Assembly: GCF_000685095.1 (NCBI RefSeq)
Contig: NZ_BAYE01000001.1
Coordinates: 558,001-622,000, forward strand
DNA: 64,000 bases
Reading direction: 5' to 3'
DNA from: Paraburkholderia caledonica NBRC 102488
GTDB lineage: Bacteria > Pseudomonadota > Gammaproteobacteria > Burkholderiales > Burkholderiaceae
The translations under genes and the position numbers were made by a program. This document shows positions 1 through 8,759 of this stretch, piece by piece. Positions within the stretch are counted from its first letter, which is position 1. Each line of letters starts with the position of its first letter. Below the pieces are notes generated by a model. The model made no database searches. It had not been told where the DNA came from and worked only from the letters and a program-made list of their open reading frames with translations.

Positions 1-206
1 GCCCGATCTTTGAGCGGGCGCGTCCTCAGCAAGCCGCAGCACCGGCGCGTAAAATGCCGCGTTATATATAGAGCGGCGCCGGCCTGAGTTATACGCGGCG
101 GCACCGGCCTGCGTGAGCGGCTCCGCAAGGCGCGTTCTCACAGCAACGCCTTACCGCACGCAGCCGTTGCGTCCTCTCACTTTCCACTCGATAAACCGGT
201 CCCACG

Positions 207-641
207 ATGTTCAATCCAAGCCGCGACGAAGTCCGTCAATTTTTCACCGAGACCTGGCGCAAGCAGCGTCAGGGCGAGATTCTGACGCCGCTCGAAGCGA
301 TTGCCGCCGACTGGATCACCGAGCATCCCGAGTATCACGCGGAACTGACCGATACCGAGGCGGCCCAGGCTCAGGACTACTCGCCCGAGCGTGGACAGAC
401 CAATCCGTTCCTGCATCTGTCGATGCACCTGGCTATCACAGAACAACTGTCGATCGACCAGCCGCCAGGCATTCGCGCCGCGCATGAGCGTCTCGCCGCC
501 CGCCTTGGGTCGACGCACGACGCGCAGCACGCGATCATGGAATGCCTCGGTGAAACCATTTGGGAAGCGCAGCGCACAGGCATGCCGCCCGATACTGACG
601 CGTATCTGCAGCGAATCGAACGGCGCGCGACGCGCGACTAG
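207..641 (+). CDS. DUF1841 family protein
   Basis: A 144-residue soluble protein that I recognise as the DUF1841 family, common in beta- and gammaproteobacteria and of unknown function. The N-terminus reads MFNPSRDEVRQFF, and the middle carries the family-typical NPFLHLSMHLAI stretch followed by a basic C-terminus. There is no signal peptide or membrane segment. The ATG follows a weak purine-poor leader, but it is the only start that preserves the conserved N-terminal block. It stands alone and converges on the minus-strand cytochrome genes. Family assignment is fairly sure. No biochemical role can be read from the sequence. Confidence 0.85.
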   Translation: MFNPSRDEVRQFFTETWRKQRQGEILTPLEAIAADWITEHPEYHAELTDTEAAQAQDYSPERGQTNPFLHLSMHLAITEQLSIDQPPGIRAAHERLAARLGSTHDAQHAIMECLGETIWEAQRTGMPPDTDAYLQRIERRATRD

Positions 642-744
642 CCGCAAGCGTGTCCGCATAGCAACGCGAGCAGGAGCCGTCGAAGGGAACGCGCAAAAGA
701 GCGCGCGAGCCGCGAACTTGGCCACGCACACAAACTCCGGCGTC

Positions 745-779
745 CAAAAAGCACGACACCCCGTCGAAGCGGGGTGTCG
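745..779 (-). terminator. Rho-independent terminator of the cytochrome c pair
   Basis: A perfect 10-bp stem (754-763 with 770-779) and a 6-nt loop are followed, in the minus-strand direction, by a TTTTT run. It lies about 40 bp past the stop of the 818-1201 cytochrome gene. Confidence 0.75.
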
Positions 780-817
780 ATGAAGTTGCCTGGCAGCGCC
801 GAGGTGGCGCGGCGTGC

Positions 818-1201
818 TTACTTCTTCTGTACGAGATCGCCGTTCAGCGATTCGATGTAAGCCGCGATGTCTTTCATGTCCGATGGCGACAGGCTCTGAA
901 CCTGCGCCTGCATGATCGCGTTATTGCGCCCCATGTGCGGGTTGCCGTTACCCATCTGATACTGACGCAGCGCCCAGTAGACGTAATCGGAATGCTGACC
1001 CGCGAGCTTCGGATATTCCGGGCTTACGGGGTTGTTCAGCTTCGGGCCGTGACATGCCGCGCAGTTGTGGCTCTCGGACAGCACCTTGCCGTTGCCGGCG
1101 TCGGCCGCATGGGCGACGCTCGCTGCAGCCAGACCGATTACTGCCGCCGACGCGCATGCAGCCTTGAACACCGTGTGGAGTGCCTGTTGGGGCTTATTCA
1201 T
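818..1201 (-). CDS. periplasmic monohaem cytochrome c, class I
   Basis: A 127-residue c-type cytochrome. Residues 1-32 form a Sec signal peptide ending in VAHA, followed by one haem-attachment motif CAACH at about residues 47-51. Several methionines in the C-terminal half (for example PHMG) could be the distal axial ligand. Small single-haem proteins of this type carry electrons in the periplasm, but the redox partner is not shown here. A GGAGAA ribosome-binding site precedes the ATG. It lies 58 bp downstream of a second small cytochrome on the same strand, so the two are probably co-transcribed and share the terminator at 745-779. An exact subfamily (c4/c5/c553-like) cannot be assigned. Confidence 0.9.
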   Translation of the reverse strand: MNKPQQALHTVFKAACASAAVIGLAAASVAHAADAGNGKVLSESHNCAACHGPKLNNPVSPEYPKLAGQHSDYVYWALRQYQMGNGNPHMGRNNAIMQAQVQSLSPSDMKDIAAYIESLNGDLVQKK

Positions 1202-1259
1202 GAATTCTCCTATCCCGCGAATTTAATAGCCGTGTGACTGGTTGGATAACCGCAGCCGG

Positions 1260-1628
1260 TCACTTGTCGGGATTGCTCTTCGATGAGGAATTTTGCGCCG
1301 CGTAGTAAGCAGCGATGTCGGCGATGTCCTGATCCGATAGCGACGCGGTGATCGCGTGCATCGTTTCGAAGTGGCGATCGCCCTTCTTGTAGCCGCGCAG
1401 GGCGTTTTCGAGGTACGCCTGATTCTGGCCGCCGAGCATGGGCACGCGGTAGACCTCAGGATAAGCCGTGCGATATTCAGGGATGCCGTGGCAGCCAATA
1501 CACATCGCGACCTTGCCTTGGCCCGCTTTCGCGTTGCCGACGACATCCGCTGCCTGCGCACTGGCCGCATAGCCCGCGAGCACCGACAGCGCTGCGATCA
1601 CGACGTGTTTGCCGACGAATTTATTCAT
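1260..1628 (-). CDS. periplasmic monohaem cytochrome c
   Basis: A 122-residue cytochrome c with a signal peptide over about residues 1-26 (cleavage after SAQA) and haem motif CIGCH at 43-47. The reading frame extends 15 codons further upstream. I chose the internal ATG at 1628 because the longer form would put a non-signal-like stretch ahead of a textbook signal peptide. It is first in a two-gene unit with the CAACH cytochrome downstream. The paralogues share the C-terminal pattern of a helix ending in DIAAY(I/Y), so they probably arose by duplication. Role: periplasmic electron transfer, partner unknown. Confidence 0.88.
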   Translation of the reverse strand: MNKFVGKHVVIAALSVLAGYAASAQAADVVGNAKAGQGKVAMCIGCHGIPEYRTAYPEVYRVPMLGGQNQAYLENALRGYKKGDRHFETMHAITASLSDQDIADIAAYYAAQNSSSKSNPDK

Positions 1629-1833
1629 AGCATGTAACCTGGCTTGAGGGGAAACGGGCGCCCAAAAAGGCAACGGCCCGCGCCGTTATTCTTATAGGGA
1701 GCCACGCAGGCCAAAAAAATCGGGCTAATTGTACCGCGACGCCGCGCCGAACGTCCACCGCGCGGGGCGCGCCGGCCGGCGCGCCTGCATTGCGGCCGGG
1801 CCGCGCCGCGGCTGAAACCATACGCGAGCCCGT

Positions 1834-1863
1834 TTCAGGCCAACAGGGCTTCTGACTTATACT
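1834..1863 (+). promoter_or_regulatory. possible sigma-70 promoter for the MoxR operon
   Basis: TATACT at 1858-1863 with a weak TTCAGG -35 at 1834-1839 (18-bp spacer), about 30 bp ahead of the MoxR start. The -35 match is poor, so this is tentative. Confidence 0.35.
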
Positions 1864-1893
1864 GGGTTTTTTCCGCCCAAAGAGCATCTTGCC

Positions 1894-2736
1894 ATGCGTT
1901 TCGAAGGCTCATCGCAGTACGTCGCCACCGACGACCTCAAGCTCGCGGTCAACGCCGCGATGACGCTCAAGCGCCCGCTGCTGATCAAGGGCGAGCCCGG
2001 CACCGGCAAGACCATGCTGGCCGAAGAAGTCGCCGCCGCGCTCGGCATGCCGCTGCTGCAGTGGCATATCAAGTCCACCACCAAGGCCCAGCAAGGCCTC
2101 TACGAATACGACGCGGTGTCGCGCCTGCGCGATTCGCAACTCGGCGACGAGCGGGTGAAGGACATCCGCAACTACATCGTCAAGGGCGTGCTGTGGCAGG
2201 CGTTCGAATCGGACGAACAAACGGTGCTGCTGATCGACGAGATCGACAAGGCCGACATCGAATTTCCGAACGATCTGCTGCGCGAACTCGACCGCATGGA
2301 GTTCTACGTGTACGAGACGCACGAGTTGATCCGCGCGAAACAGCGTCCGCTCGTCATCATCACGTCGAACAATGAGAAGGAGCTGCCCGACGCGTTCCTG
2401 CGCCGCTGCTTTTTCCATTACATCAAGTTTCCGGACCCGGCCACGATGCAGCAGATCGTGGAGGTGCATTATCCGGGCATCAAGAAGGATCTGCTGGCCG
2501 CGGCCATGCAAAGCTTTTTCGAGCTGCGCAACGTGGCCGGGCTGAAGAAAAAGCCGTCCACGTCCGAACTGCTCGACTGGCTCAAGCTGCTGCTCGCCGA
2601 AGACATCCCACCCGAAGCGCTGCGCTCGTCGGATCAGAAGCAGATCATCCCGCCGCTGCACGGCGCGCTTTTGAAGAACGAACAGGACGTAAGCCTGTTC
2701 GAGCGGCTCATTTTCATGAACCGCAATAATCGTTGA
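1894..2736 (+). CDS. MoxR-family AAA+ ATPase
   Basis: A 280-residue AAA+ ATPase. Walker A is GEPGTGKT at residues 33-40, and Walker B is LLIDEIDKAD around 112-121. The sensor region ITSNNEKELPDAFLRRC is typical of the MoxR family. Members act as chaperone-like ATPases that work with a von Willebrand factor A partner to insert metals or mature enzymes. Here the partner is the next gene, 36 bp downstream. CoxD/CoxE-like pairs next to CO-dehydrogenase-type genes are the best-known example, but no xanthine-oxidase-family genes are present in this window, so the client is unknown. Divergent from the cytochrome pair. Confidence 0.92.
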   Translation: MRFEGSSQYVATDDLKLAVNAAMTLKRPLLIKGEPGTGKTMLAEEVAAALGMPLLQWHIKSTTKAQQGLYEYDAVSRLRDSQLGDERVKDIRNYIVKGVLWQAFESDEQTVLLIDEIDKADIEFPNDLLRELDRMEFYVYETHELIRAKQRPLVIITSNNEKELPDAFLRRCFFHYIKFPDPATMQQIVEVHYPGIKKDLLAAAMQSFFELRNVAGLKKKPSTSELLDWLKLLLAEDIPPEALRSSDQKQIIPPLHGALLKNEQDVSLFERLIFMNRNNR

Positions 2737-2772
2737 ATTTCTAGTGAGTGCCCGCGCCGCGGAGAACCCAGC

Positions 2773-3948
2773 ATGCTGATCGACTTCTTCAACTCGCTGC
2801 GCGCCGCGAAACTGCCCGTGTCGGTGAAGGAATACCTGACGCTGCTCGAGGCGCTCAAAGCCAACGTGATCGCGCCGTCGCTCGACGAGTTTTATTACCT
2901 CGCGCGCATGACTCTCGTGAAGGACGAACAGTATTTCGACAAGTTCGACCAGGCGTTCGGCGCGTATTTCAACGGCGTCGCGCAGACCTCCGAACTTGCC
3001 TTCGACGTCCCGCTCGACTGGCTGAAGAAGAAGCTGCAACGCGATCTGTCGCCGGAAGAAAAGGCGCAGATCGAGGCGATGGGCGGCATCGACAAACTGA
3101 TGGAACGCCTGAAGCAGCTGTTCGACGAACAGAAAGAACGCCACGAAGGCGGCAGCAAGTGGATCGGCACGGGCGGCACGTCGCCGTTCGGCAACGGCGG
3201 CTACAACCCGGAAGGCGTGCGCATCGGTGGCGACGCGGCAGGCAATCGCACTGCCGTGAAAGTCTGGGAAGCGCGCGCCTATCGCGACTACGACGACCAG
3301 GTCGAAATCGGCACGCGCAACATCAAGGTGGCGTTACGCCGCTTGCGCCGCTTCGCGCGCGAAGGCGCGGCCGAAGAACTCGACCTGCCCGACACGATCC
3401 GCAGCACGGCCGCGAACGCCGGCTGGCTCGATCTCAAGATGGTGCCCGAGCGGCACAACAAGGTGAAAGTGCTGATGCTGCTCGATGTCGGCGGCTCCAT
3501 GGACGATCACATCAAGCGCACGGAAGAACTGTTCTCCGCCGCGAAGGCCGAATTCAAGCACCTCGAGTTCTACTACTTCCACAACTGCGTGTACGACTTC
3601 CTGTGGAAAAACAACCGTCGCCGTCACACCGAGCGCATGCCGACGTGGGACGTGCTGCACAAATTCACGCCCGATTACAAGCTGATCTTCGTCGGCGACG
3701 CAACCATGAGCCCCTACGAAGTGCTGCAGCCGGGCGGCTCGGTCGAATACAACAACGCCGAAGCCGGCGCCGTGTGGTTGCGACGCCTCGCCGACCACTT
3801 CCCGCATTACGCGTGGCTCAATCCGGAACCTGAAGGCCTGTGGGCGTACCGCCAGTCCGTCAGCGCGATCCGCGAAGTGCTCGGCCAGCGCATGTATCCG
3901 CTCACGCTCGCCGGGCTCGAGTCCGCCATGCGGATGCTGAGCAAATAG
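2773..3948 (+). CDS. VWA domain protein, CoxE-like partner of MoxR
   Basis: A 391-residue soluble protein with a CoxE/VWA domain in the C-terminal half. The MIDAS-like motif is DVGGS at residues 238-242. The canonical form is DxSxS, so the first serine is glycine here, a substitution seen in CoxE-type proteins that may weaken metal binding. The N-terminal ~200 residues are helical and charged, with a Gly-rich linker (GTGGTSPFGNGG). A GGAG ribosome-binding site sits 8 nt before the ATG. Co-transcription with the upstream MoxR ATPase indicates a MoxR-VWA chaperone pair. The substrate complex is not identifiable. Confidence 0.88.
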   Translation: MLIDFFNSLRAAKLPVSVKEYLTLLEALKANVIAPSLDEFYYLARMTLVKDEQYFDKFDQAFGAYFNGVAQTSELAFDVPLDWLKKKLQRDLSPEEKAQIEAMGGIDKLMERLKQLFDEQKERHEGGSKWIGTGGTSPFGNGGYNPEGVRIGGDAAGNRTAVKVWEARAYRDYDDQVEIGTRNIKVALRRLRRFAREGAAEELDLPDTIRSTAANAGWLDLKMVPERHNKVKVLMLLDVGGSMDDHIKRTEELFSAAKAEFKHLEFYYFHNCVYDFLWKNNRRRHTERMPTWDVLHKFTPDYKLIFVGDATMSPYEVLQPGGSVEYNNAEAGAVWLRRLADHFPHYAWLNPEPEGLWAYRQSVSAIREVLGQRMYPLTLAGLESAMRMLSK

Positions 3949-3987
3949 AACCGCCCGCTCAACCCTCAACGACAAGAAAGTTTTTGC

Positions 3988-5208
3988 ATGAGTCGCTCGT
4001 CATCGCCTGATCTCGCGCCTGCCGGCATTCCGCCCGGACGCTTCAACCCATTGGCCGACACCTCGCTGTCGGCGATCGTCGCGGGCTTCGTCGCGATGAT
4101 GACGGGCTACACGAGTTCGCTCGTGCTCATGTTTCAGGCCGGTCAAGCCGCACATCTGACGAATGCGCAGATTTCGTCGTGGATCTGGGCGTTGTCGATC
4201 GGCATGGCGCTCTGCACGATCGGACTGTCGTTGCGGTTCCGCGCACCGATTGTGATTGCGTGGTCGACGCCCGGCGCGGCGCTTCTGGTGTCGTCGCTGC
4301 CGCATGTGCCTTACGGGCAGGCGATCGGCGCCTTTATCGTCTGCGCGCTGCTGCTGACCATTGTCGGGCTGACGGGCTGGTTCGACACGCTCATGAAGAA
4401 AATCCCCGCTGGCATCGCGGCCGCACTGCTGGCGGGCATCCTGTTCGAGATCGGCATCGAGATTTTTCGCGCCGCGCAGTTTCAGACGGCGCTCGTGCTG
4501 ACGATGTTTCTGACCTACCTGGTCGTCAAACGCATCGCGCCGCGTTACGCGATTCCAATGACGTTGATTGCCGGCACGATTGCTGCGGGCGCCCTCGGCC
4601 TGCTCGACTTCAGTCACTTTCAGGTGGCGCTCGCGCATCCCGTCTTCACGACACCGGCGTTTTCACTCGCCGCAAGCGTCAGCATTGGGATTCCGCTTTT
4701 CGTCGTCGCCATGGCGTCACAGAACGTGCCCGGCATCGCGGTGCTGCGCGCGGACGGCTACACCACGCCGTCGGCGCCGCTGATTTCGGCGACCGGAATC
4801 GCGTCGCTGCTGCTCGCGCCGTTCGGCTCGCACGGCGTCAACCTTGCCGCGATCACGGCGGCGATCTGTACCGGCCCCGAAGCGCACGAAAACCACGGCA
4901 AGCGTTACATGGCCGCGGTGTGGTGCGGTATCTTCTATCTGATCGCCGGCGTGTTCGGCGCGACCATTGCGGCGCTGTTCGCGGCGTTTCCGCGCGAACT
5001 CGTCGTGTCGGTCGCGGCGCTGGCGCTGTTCGGCTCGATCATGAGCGGACTCACCAACGCAATGCAGGACGTCAGGCAGCGCGAAGCGGCACTCGTGACC
5101 TTCATGGTGACGGCGTCGGGGCTGACCTTGTTGTCTATCGGGTCGGCGTTCTGGGGGCTGGTGGCCGGCGTGCTCACGCAGGTCGTGCTGAATGCGCGGC
5201 GCTCATGA
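3988..5208 (+). CDS. benE: benzoate/H+ symporter, BenE family
   Basis: A 406-residue polytopic inner-membrane protein with about 11-12 hydrophobic segments. Family-typical stretches are GYTSSLVLMFQAGQAA near the N-terminus, AWSTPGAALL in the first third, and a central block around ASQNVPGIAVLRADGY followed by GSHGVNLAAITAAICTGPEAH. BenE proteins import benzoate with protons. The gene follows the MoxR/VWA pair by 39 bp and could be read through from it, but there is no ben/cat catabolic gene nearby. The exact substrate is therefore inferred from the family alone. Confidence 0.88.
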   Translation: MSRSSSPDLAPAGIPPGRFNPLADTSLSAIVAGFVAMMTGYTSSLVLMFQAGQAAHLTNAQISSWIWALSIGMALCTIGLSLRFRAPIVIAWSTPGAALLVSSLPHVPYGQAIGAFIVCALLLTIVGLTGWFDTLMKKIPAGIAAALLAGILFEIGIEIFRAAQFQTALVLTMFLTYLVVKRIAPRYAIPMTLIAGTIAAGALGLLDFSHFQVALAHPVFTTPAFSLAASVSIGIPLFVVAMASQNVPGIAVLRADGYTTPSAPLISATGIASLLLAPFGSHGVNLAAITAAICTGPEAHENHGKRYMAAVWCGIFYLIAGVFGATIAALFAAFPRELVVSVAALALFGSIMSGLTNAMQDVRQREAALVTFMVTASGLTLLSIGSAFWGLVAGVLTQVVLNARRS

Positions 5209-5502
5209 GTACGTGCGATGGCCGGCGCCTCGCGGGTGTTCCTGTATGCGGCGCATAGCGGCGCCTTACCTCGCCCGCAAGCGCGGTGGAATGGCAGTGA
5301 AATAGCTGTGAACGGATCGCCGCTGGCAACTGTCAACACTACATCCGACGATCCGCCATAAAATAGAAGCATCCGGCAGCGTTTCCCAGCAACATCGGGC
5401 AAATGCTGCAGCGTGACTCGCGGCCGCCGGGCCCGGTCTTTCATTCCGGCGGCGACCTCGTTCTCCTGAACCACGGCGCATGCGCCCTCTGAAGGCACGA
5501 AT

Positions 5503-6456
5503 ATGACAACCGCACTCGATCAACTCAAGCAGTACACCACGGTCGTGGCCGATACCGGCGACTTCCAGCAACTCGCGCAGTACAAGCCGCAGGACGCGAC
5601 CACCAATCCGTCGCTGATTCTGAAGGCCGTCCAGAAAGACGACTACCGGCCGCTGCTCGAAAAAACCGTGAAAGACCATGCATCGAAGCCGATGGGCGCG
5701 ATCATCGACCAGCTGCTGATCGCTTTCGGCACCGAGATCCTGAAAATCATCCCAGGGCGCGTGTCGACCGAAGTGGATGCGCGTCTGTCGTTCGACGTCC
5801 AAGGCTCGATCGCCAAGGGCCGCGAAATCATTGCGCTCTACAAGGATCACGGCATCGACCGGGAACGCGTGCTGGTCAAACTGGCTTCCACGTGGGAAGG
5901 CGTGCGCGCGGCCGAAGTACTGCAGAAAGAAGGCATCAACTGCAATATGACGCTGCTGTTCTCGCTTGCCCAGGCCGCCGCCTGTGCCGACGCCGGGGCG
6001 AAGCTGATCTCGCCGTTCGTCGGCCGCATTTACGACTGGTACAAGAAAAACGCCGGCAGTGCGTGGGACGAAGCGAAGGACGGCGGCGCGAACGACCCGG
6101 GCGTGCAGTCCGTGCGCCGCATTTACGCGTACTACAAGAAATTCGGTTACAAGACCGAGGTCATGGGCGCGAGCTTCCGAACCACGGGCCAGATTCTGGA
6201 ACTGGCGGGCTGCGATTTGCTGACCATCAGCCCGGATCTGCTGCAAAAGCTGCACGAAAGCACCGACAAGGTCGAGCGCAAGCTCTCGCCGGACAGCGCG
6301 AAAGACGCGGACATTGAACGCGTGGCAGTCGACGAAGCGTCGTTCCGCTTCCTCGTCAACGACGAGGCCATGGCAACCGAAAAGCTCGCCGAAGGCATCC
6401 GCGCTTTTGCGGCCGACGCAGTCAAGCTGGAAAAACTGATCGAAGCGCTGCGTTAA
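5503..6456 (+). CDS. tal: transaldolase
   Basis: A 317-residue class I transaldolase of the TalB type. It transfers a dihydroxyacetone unit between sedoheptulose-7-phosphate and glyceraldehyde-3-phosphate in the non-oxidative pentose phosphate pathway. The N-terminal ATTNPSLI motif and the Schiff-base lysine K126 in [10 protein letters not shown] are present, as is the [12 protein letters not shown] block. Length matches the family. A GAAGG ribosome-binding site precedes the ATG. The 294 bp between benE and tal hold no gene, so tal probably has its own promoter. A strong hairpin follows at 6539-6572. Confidence 0.97.
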   Translation: MTTALDQLKQYTTVVADTGDFQQLAQYKPQDATTNPSLILKAVQKDDYRPLLEKTVKDHASKPMGAIIDQLLIAFGTEILKIIPGRVSTEVDARLSFDVQGSIAKGREIIALYKDHGIDRERVLVKLASTWEGVRAAEVLQKEGINCNMTLLFSLAQAAACADAGAKLISPFVGRIYDWYKKNAGSAWDEAKDGGANDPGVQSVRRIYAYYKKFGYKTEVMGASFRTTGQILELAGCDLLTISPDLLQKLHESTDKVERKLSPDSAKDADIERVAVDEASFRFLVNDEAMATEKLAEGIRAFAADAVKLEKLIEALR

Positions 6457-6538
6457 GCGCCTGCGTCAGTCGCAGCGGTCGTCGTACGTCCGCAAAAGCC
6501 GGCGACCACAACACGCGCGGCACCAGCAGCGCTACAAC

Positions 6539-6572
6539 ACGCGGCCCCGAAGCTCATGGTTCGGGGCCGCGT
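6539..6572 (+). terminator. stem-loop terminator after tal
   Basis: A 13-bp perfect stem (6539-6551 with 6560-6572) with an 8-nt loop lies 80 bp past the tal stop. It is followed by a short T-containing tail. The 307 bp between tal and the next gene hold nothing else that I can recognise. Confidence 0.6.
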
Positions 6573-6763
6573 TCCGTTTACCGGGAATCCGGGTATCCGC
6601 TCATCCGCTGACGCGGCCTTCGGCCGTTTCCGGCGAGCCGTCTTTTCCTCACGACACAAAGTCACAATCGCCCGAAAACCGTTGCCTAAAATGGTCTGCA
6701 CGCCTGCTCCTTTGCCCGCCTTACGGCGCCAAGGCGTTCATATCCACATTTCGGGAGACGATG

Positions 6764-7180
6764 ATGGAAGTTCAACCCTACGTTTTTTTCAACGGACGCT
6801 GCGAAGAAGCGCTCGATTATTATCGCCAGCACCTCGGTGCCGAAGTCACGTTCATGATGCGCTTCAAGGACGCCCCGCCCGACCCGCAGAACCAGCCGCG
6901 TGCCGGCGTCGAAGACAAAGTCATGCACGCGAACGTTCAGATGGGCTCGACACAGTGGATGGCGTCGGACGGCAATTGCGACCAGGACGCGAAGCCCATG
7001 AGCGGCTTCAGCCTGTCGCTGACGGCGGACGACACGGCATCGGCGCAAAAATACTTCAACGCGCTCGCCGACGGCGGCCAGATCGTGATGCCATGGGGCG
7101 AGACCTTCTGGAGCAAAGGCTTCGGCATGACGGTGGATCGCTTCGGCTTGATGTGGATGGTGACGTTGCCGCAAGAGTGA
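6764..7180 (+). CDS. VOC superfamily protein, PhnB-like
   Basis: A 138-residue glyoxalase/bleomycin-resistance-fold protein of the PhnB (YjdN-like) group. The start reads MEVQPYVFFNGRCEEALDYY, and the end carries WGETFWSKGFGMTVDRFGLMWMV, both hallmarks of that group. Despite the PhnB name, such proteins have no demonstrated C-P lyase role, and members often lack the metal ligands of true glyoxalases. Two ATGs stand in tandem at 6761 and 6764. I chose 6764 because GGGAG at 6753-6757 is only 3 nt from the first and 6 nt from the second. Monocistronic. Confidence 0.87.
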   Translation: MEVQPYVFFNGRCEEALDYYRQHLGAEVTFMMRFKDAPPDPQNQPRAGVEDKVMHANVQMGSTQWMASDGNCDQDAKPMSGFSLSLTADDTASAQKYFNALADGGQIVMPWGETFWSKGFGMTVDRFGLMWMVTLPQE

Positions 7181-7413
7181 TCGGCGGGTAGCGCGGTGGA
7201 GAAAGGATGGTGACCGGTGGTTCAGGCTGCCGGGCGCGCGGTCATTCGATCGCGTGATGGCGATGACGTCGGTGTAGTCGCCCGCTGCCGCGACGACTGT
7301 CGCTGGCGCTGCTTAGTGCCGCTATCGCGGCGGCAACGAGAGAGCCCGCCTCACCGCCGCGGCCCGAGCCACTGCCAGAAACCATGAGCGGACATCACCG
7401 GCATCTTCTCTAA

Positions 7414-8598
7414 CTAAGCCTTCTGCAGAACCCGCGAGCGCCGCTCGATGTTCCAGTTCACCTCTGTCTCGAGTAACGCTACGCGCAGTCGGTCCACCTG
7501 TTCCGCGAGCCGCTGCCCGAGCCAATACGGCCCTTGCAGCTCGGGCGGCAGTTTAGACGCGACGTTGCCCACGGTTCGCGCAAGCGGCGACGCGGCCGGA
7601 TTGCCGGCCACCGGATTGCCGGCCACCGGACCGCCGGCCACCTGACCGCCGCCCCCCGGAATCCCAAAATGCGTCGCGCGGCCAAAGCGCAGGCCGCGCG
7701 CAATCGCCAGCAGAACGGCGCGCACCGCCCGCACCTCCGCGCCGCACTGTTCGGCATACGCGCTGCGCGCGGCGGCGCCGGCCTGCATCAATGGACCGGT
7801 GGCAAGCAGTTCGAGCGAACTCAGCACCGAGCGATGCAGCCGCTGAATCTCCTCGAGCTTCGCCTGCGGCACGTCGATTTCCTTTGCCACCGAAGGCATC
7901 AGCGAACGCAATTGCACGAGCCGCCGGTTGATCTCGAGAAACCGCTTCACCTGCTCTTCCTCGCCAATCGTCTCGCCCTCCAGCAAACGCGTATAGATTT
8001 GCGCGCACTCGCGCAGATTGGCCGCAATACCGTAGCGCCACGAATAAGTGGCGTGCAGCGGCAGCGCGAATGAAAAAGCCAACGCAATCACAATGCCGAT
8101 CAGCACGTTCAGCGTGCGCCACAGACCGACGTCGATCAGATTGTCGCCATGCCCCGCGACGATGCACATCGTGATGGCCGTCAACAGCCCGATGTAGCCG
8201 GACGAGCCGATCGCGAACCACGCGCAGATCGCGGCGAAGATCGACATCAACACATAGGTGAGCGGCAGCGAGCCAAGCAGATTCTGCTGCACGATCAGCA
8301 GCAGCCCGATCGACGCCCCGAGCAAGGTACCCGCGGCCCGCTCCGCCGCTTTCTTGCGGATATTGCCGTGGTGCTGCAAACCGCCGATCACCACGAGCAG
8401 CGTCACCGACGACCAGATGCCGTGCGGAATGTCGATACCGGTTGTCGCCAGAATCGAGAACAGCATTGCCAGTCCTACGCGCAGGCTGTGCAGGACCTTC
8501 GCGTGTCGATAGCGGTAATACGGCGACGTGATCGCGCGAACCATCCGGCTCACCGCCGAACGGCGCGGAATCACGGTGCGGGAATCGGCAGGAGCCAT
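7414..8598 (-). CDS. FUSC-family inner-membrane protein
   Basis: A protein of about 394 residues. The N-terminal half holds roughly six membrane segments (LRVGLAMLFSILATTGIDIP onwards, ending near LNVLIGIVIALAFSFALP), followed by a soluble helical C-terminal part. This layout and the SYRHAKVLHSLR-like start place it with fusaric-acid-resistance/aromatic efflux (FUSC, YccS-like) proteins, in which one six-TM module is typical of the short forms. Start 8598 (MAPADS) is the longest sensible choice. ATG 8544, with GGTGAG upstream, is the alternative. Near the C-terminus a Gly/Ala/Pro repeat is encoded by a 15-bp minisatellite (7596-7640). No periplasmic adaptor gene is adjacent, so the transport partner is unknown. 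Confidence 0.8.
   Translation of the reverse strand: MAPADSRTVIPRRSAVSRMVRAITSPYYRYRHAKVLHSLRVGLAMLFSILATTGIDIPHGIWSSVTLLVVIGGLQHHGNIRKKAAERAAGTLLGASIGLLLIVQQNLLGSLPLTYVLMSIFAAICAWFAIGSSGYIGLLTAITMCIVAGHGDNLIDVGLWRTLNVLIGIVIALAFSFALPLHATYSWRYGIAANLRECAQIYTRLLEGETIGEEEQVKRFLEINRRLVQLRSLMPSVAKEIDVPQAKLEEIQRLHRSVLSSLELLATGPLMQAGAAARSAYAEQCGAEVRAVRAVLLAIARGLRFGRATHFGIPGGGGQVAGGPVAGNPVAGNPAASPLARTVGNVASKLPPELQGPYWLGQRLAEQVDRLRVALLETEVNWNIERRSRVLQKA
7596..7640. repeat. 15-bp minisatellite, three units, inside the FUSC gene
   Basis: Units at 7596-7610 and 7611-7625 are identical. The unit at 7626-7640 differs at 2 bases, and a degenerate fourth follows. Fifteen bases preserve the frame and encode repeats of the VAGNP/VAGGP pentapeptide. 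Confidence 0.85.
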
Positions 8599-8666
8599 GG
8601 CGGAGTTAGCGACGCTTGTGAGAGACGGTCCCGCTATCGTGCCCTGGAGTGCGCCGCAAACACAAA

Positions 8667-8692
8667 CGCCCGCAGACTTCCGTCTGCGGGCG
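8667..8692 (-). terminator. terminator hairpin after mctP
   Basis: A perfect 11-bp stem (8667-8677 with 8682-8692) and 4-nt loop lie in the gap between the mctP stop (8760) and the FUSC start (8598). On the minus strand it is followed by a T-rich but interrupted tail, so it would separate the two transcription units. Confidence 0.6.
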
Positions 8693-8759
8693 CTGCGTTT
8701 GAGTTGCATCGTTTCGCTTGCCGGCCGGCATGCCCGGCCGCCCAACGAGCTTGCGACGC

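Noticed and set aside
1909..3144. A 411-codon open frame on the minus strand
   Set aside because: It is antisense to the MoxR and VWA genes, whose motifs are clear. GC-rich third positions make long antisense frames common here.
4179..5258. A 359-codon frame overlapping benE
   Set aside because: Alternate frame of benE, Arg/His/Gly-rich, without domains.
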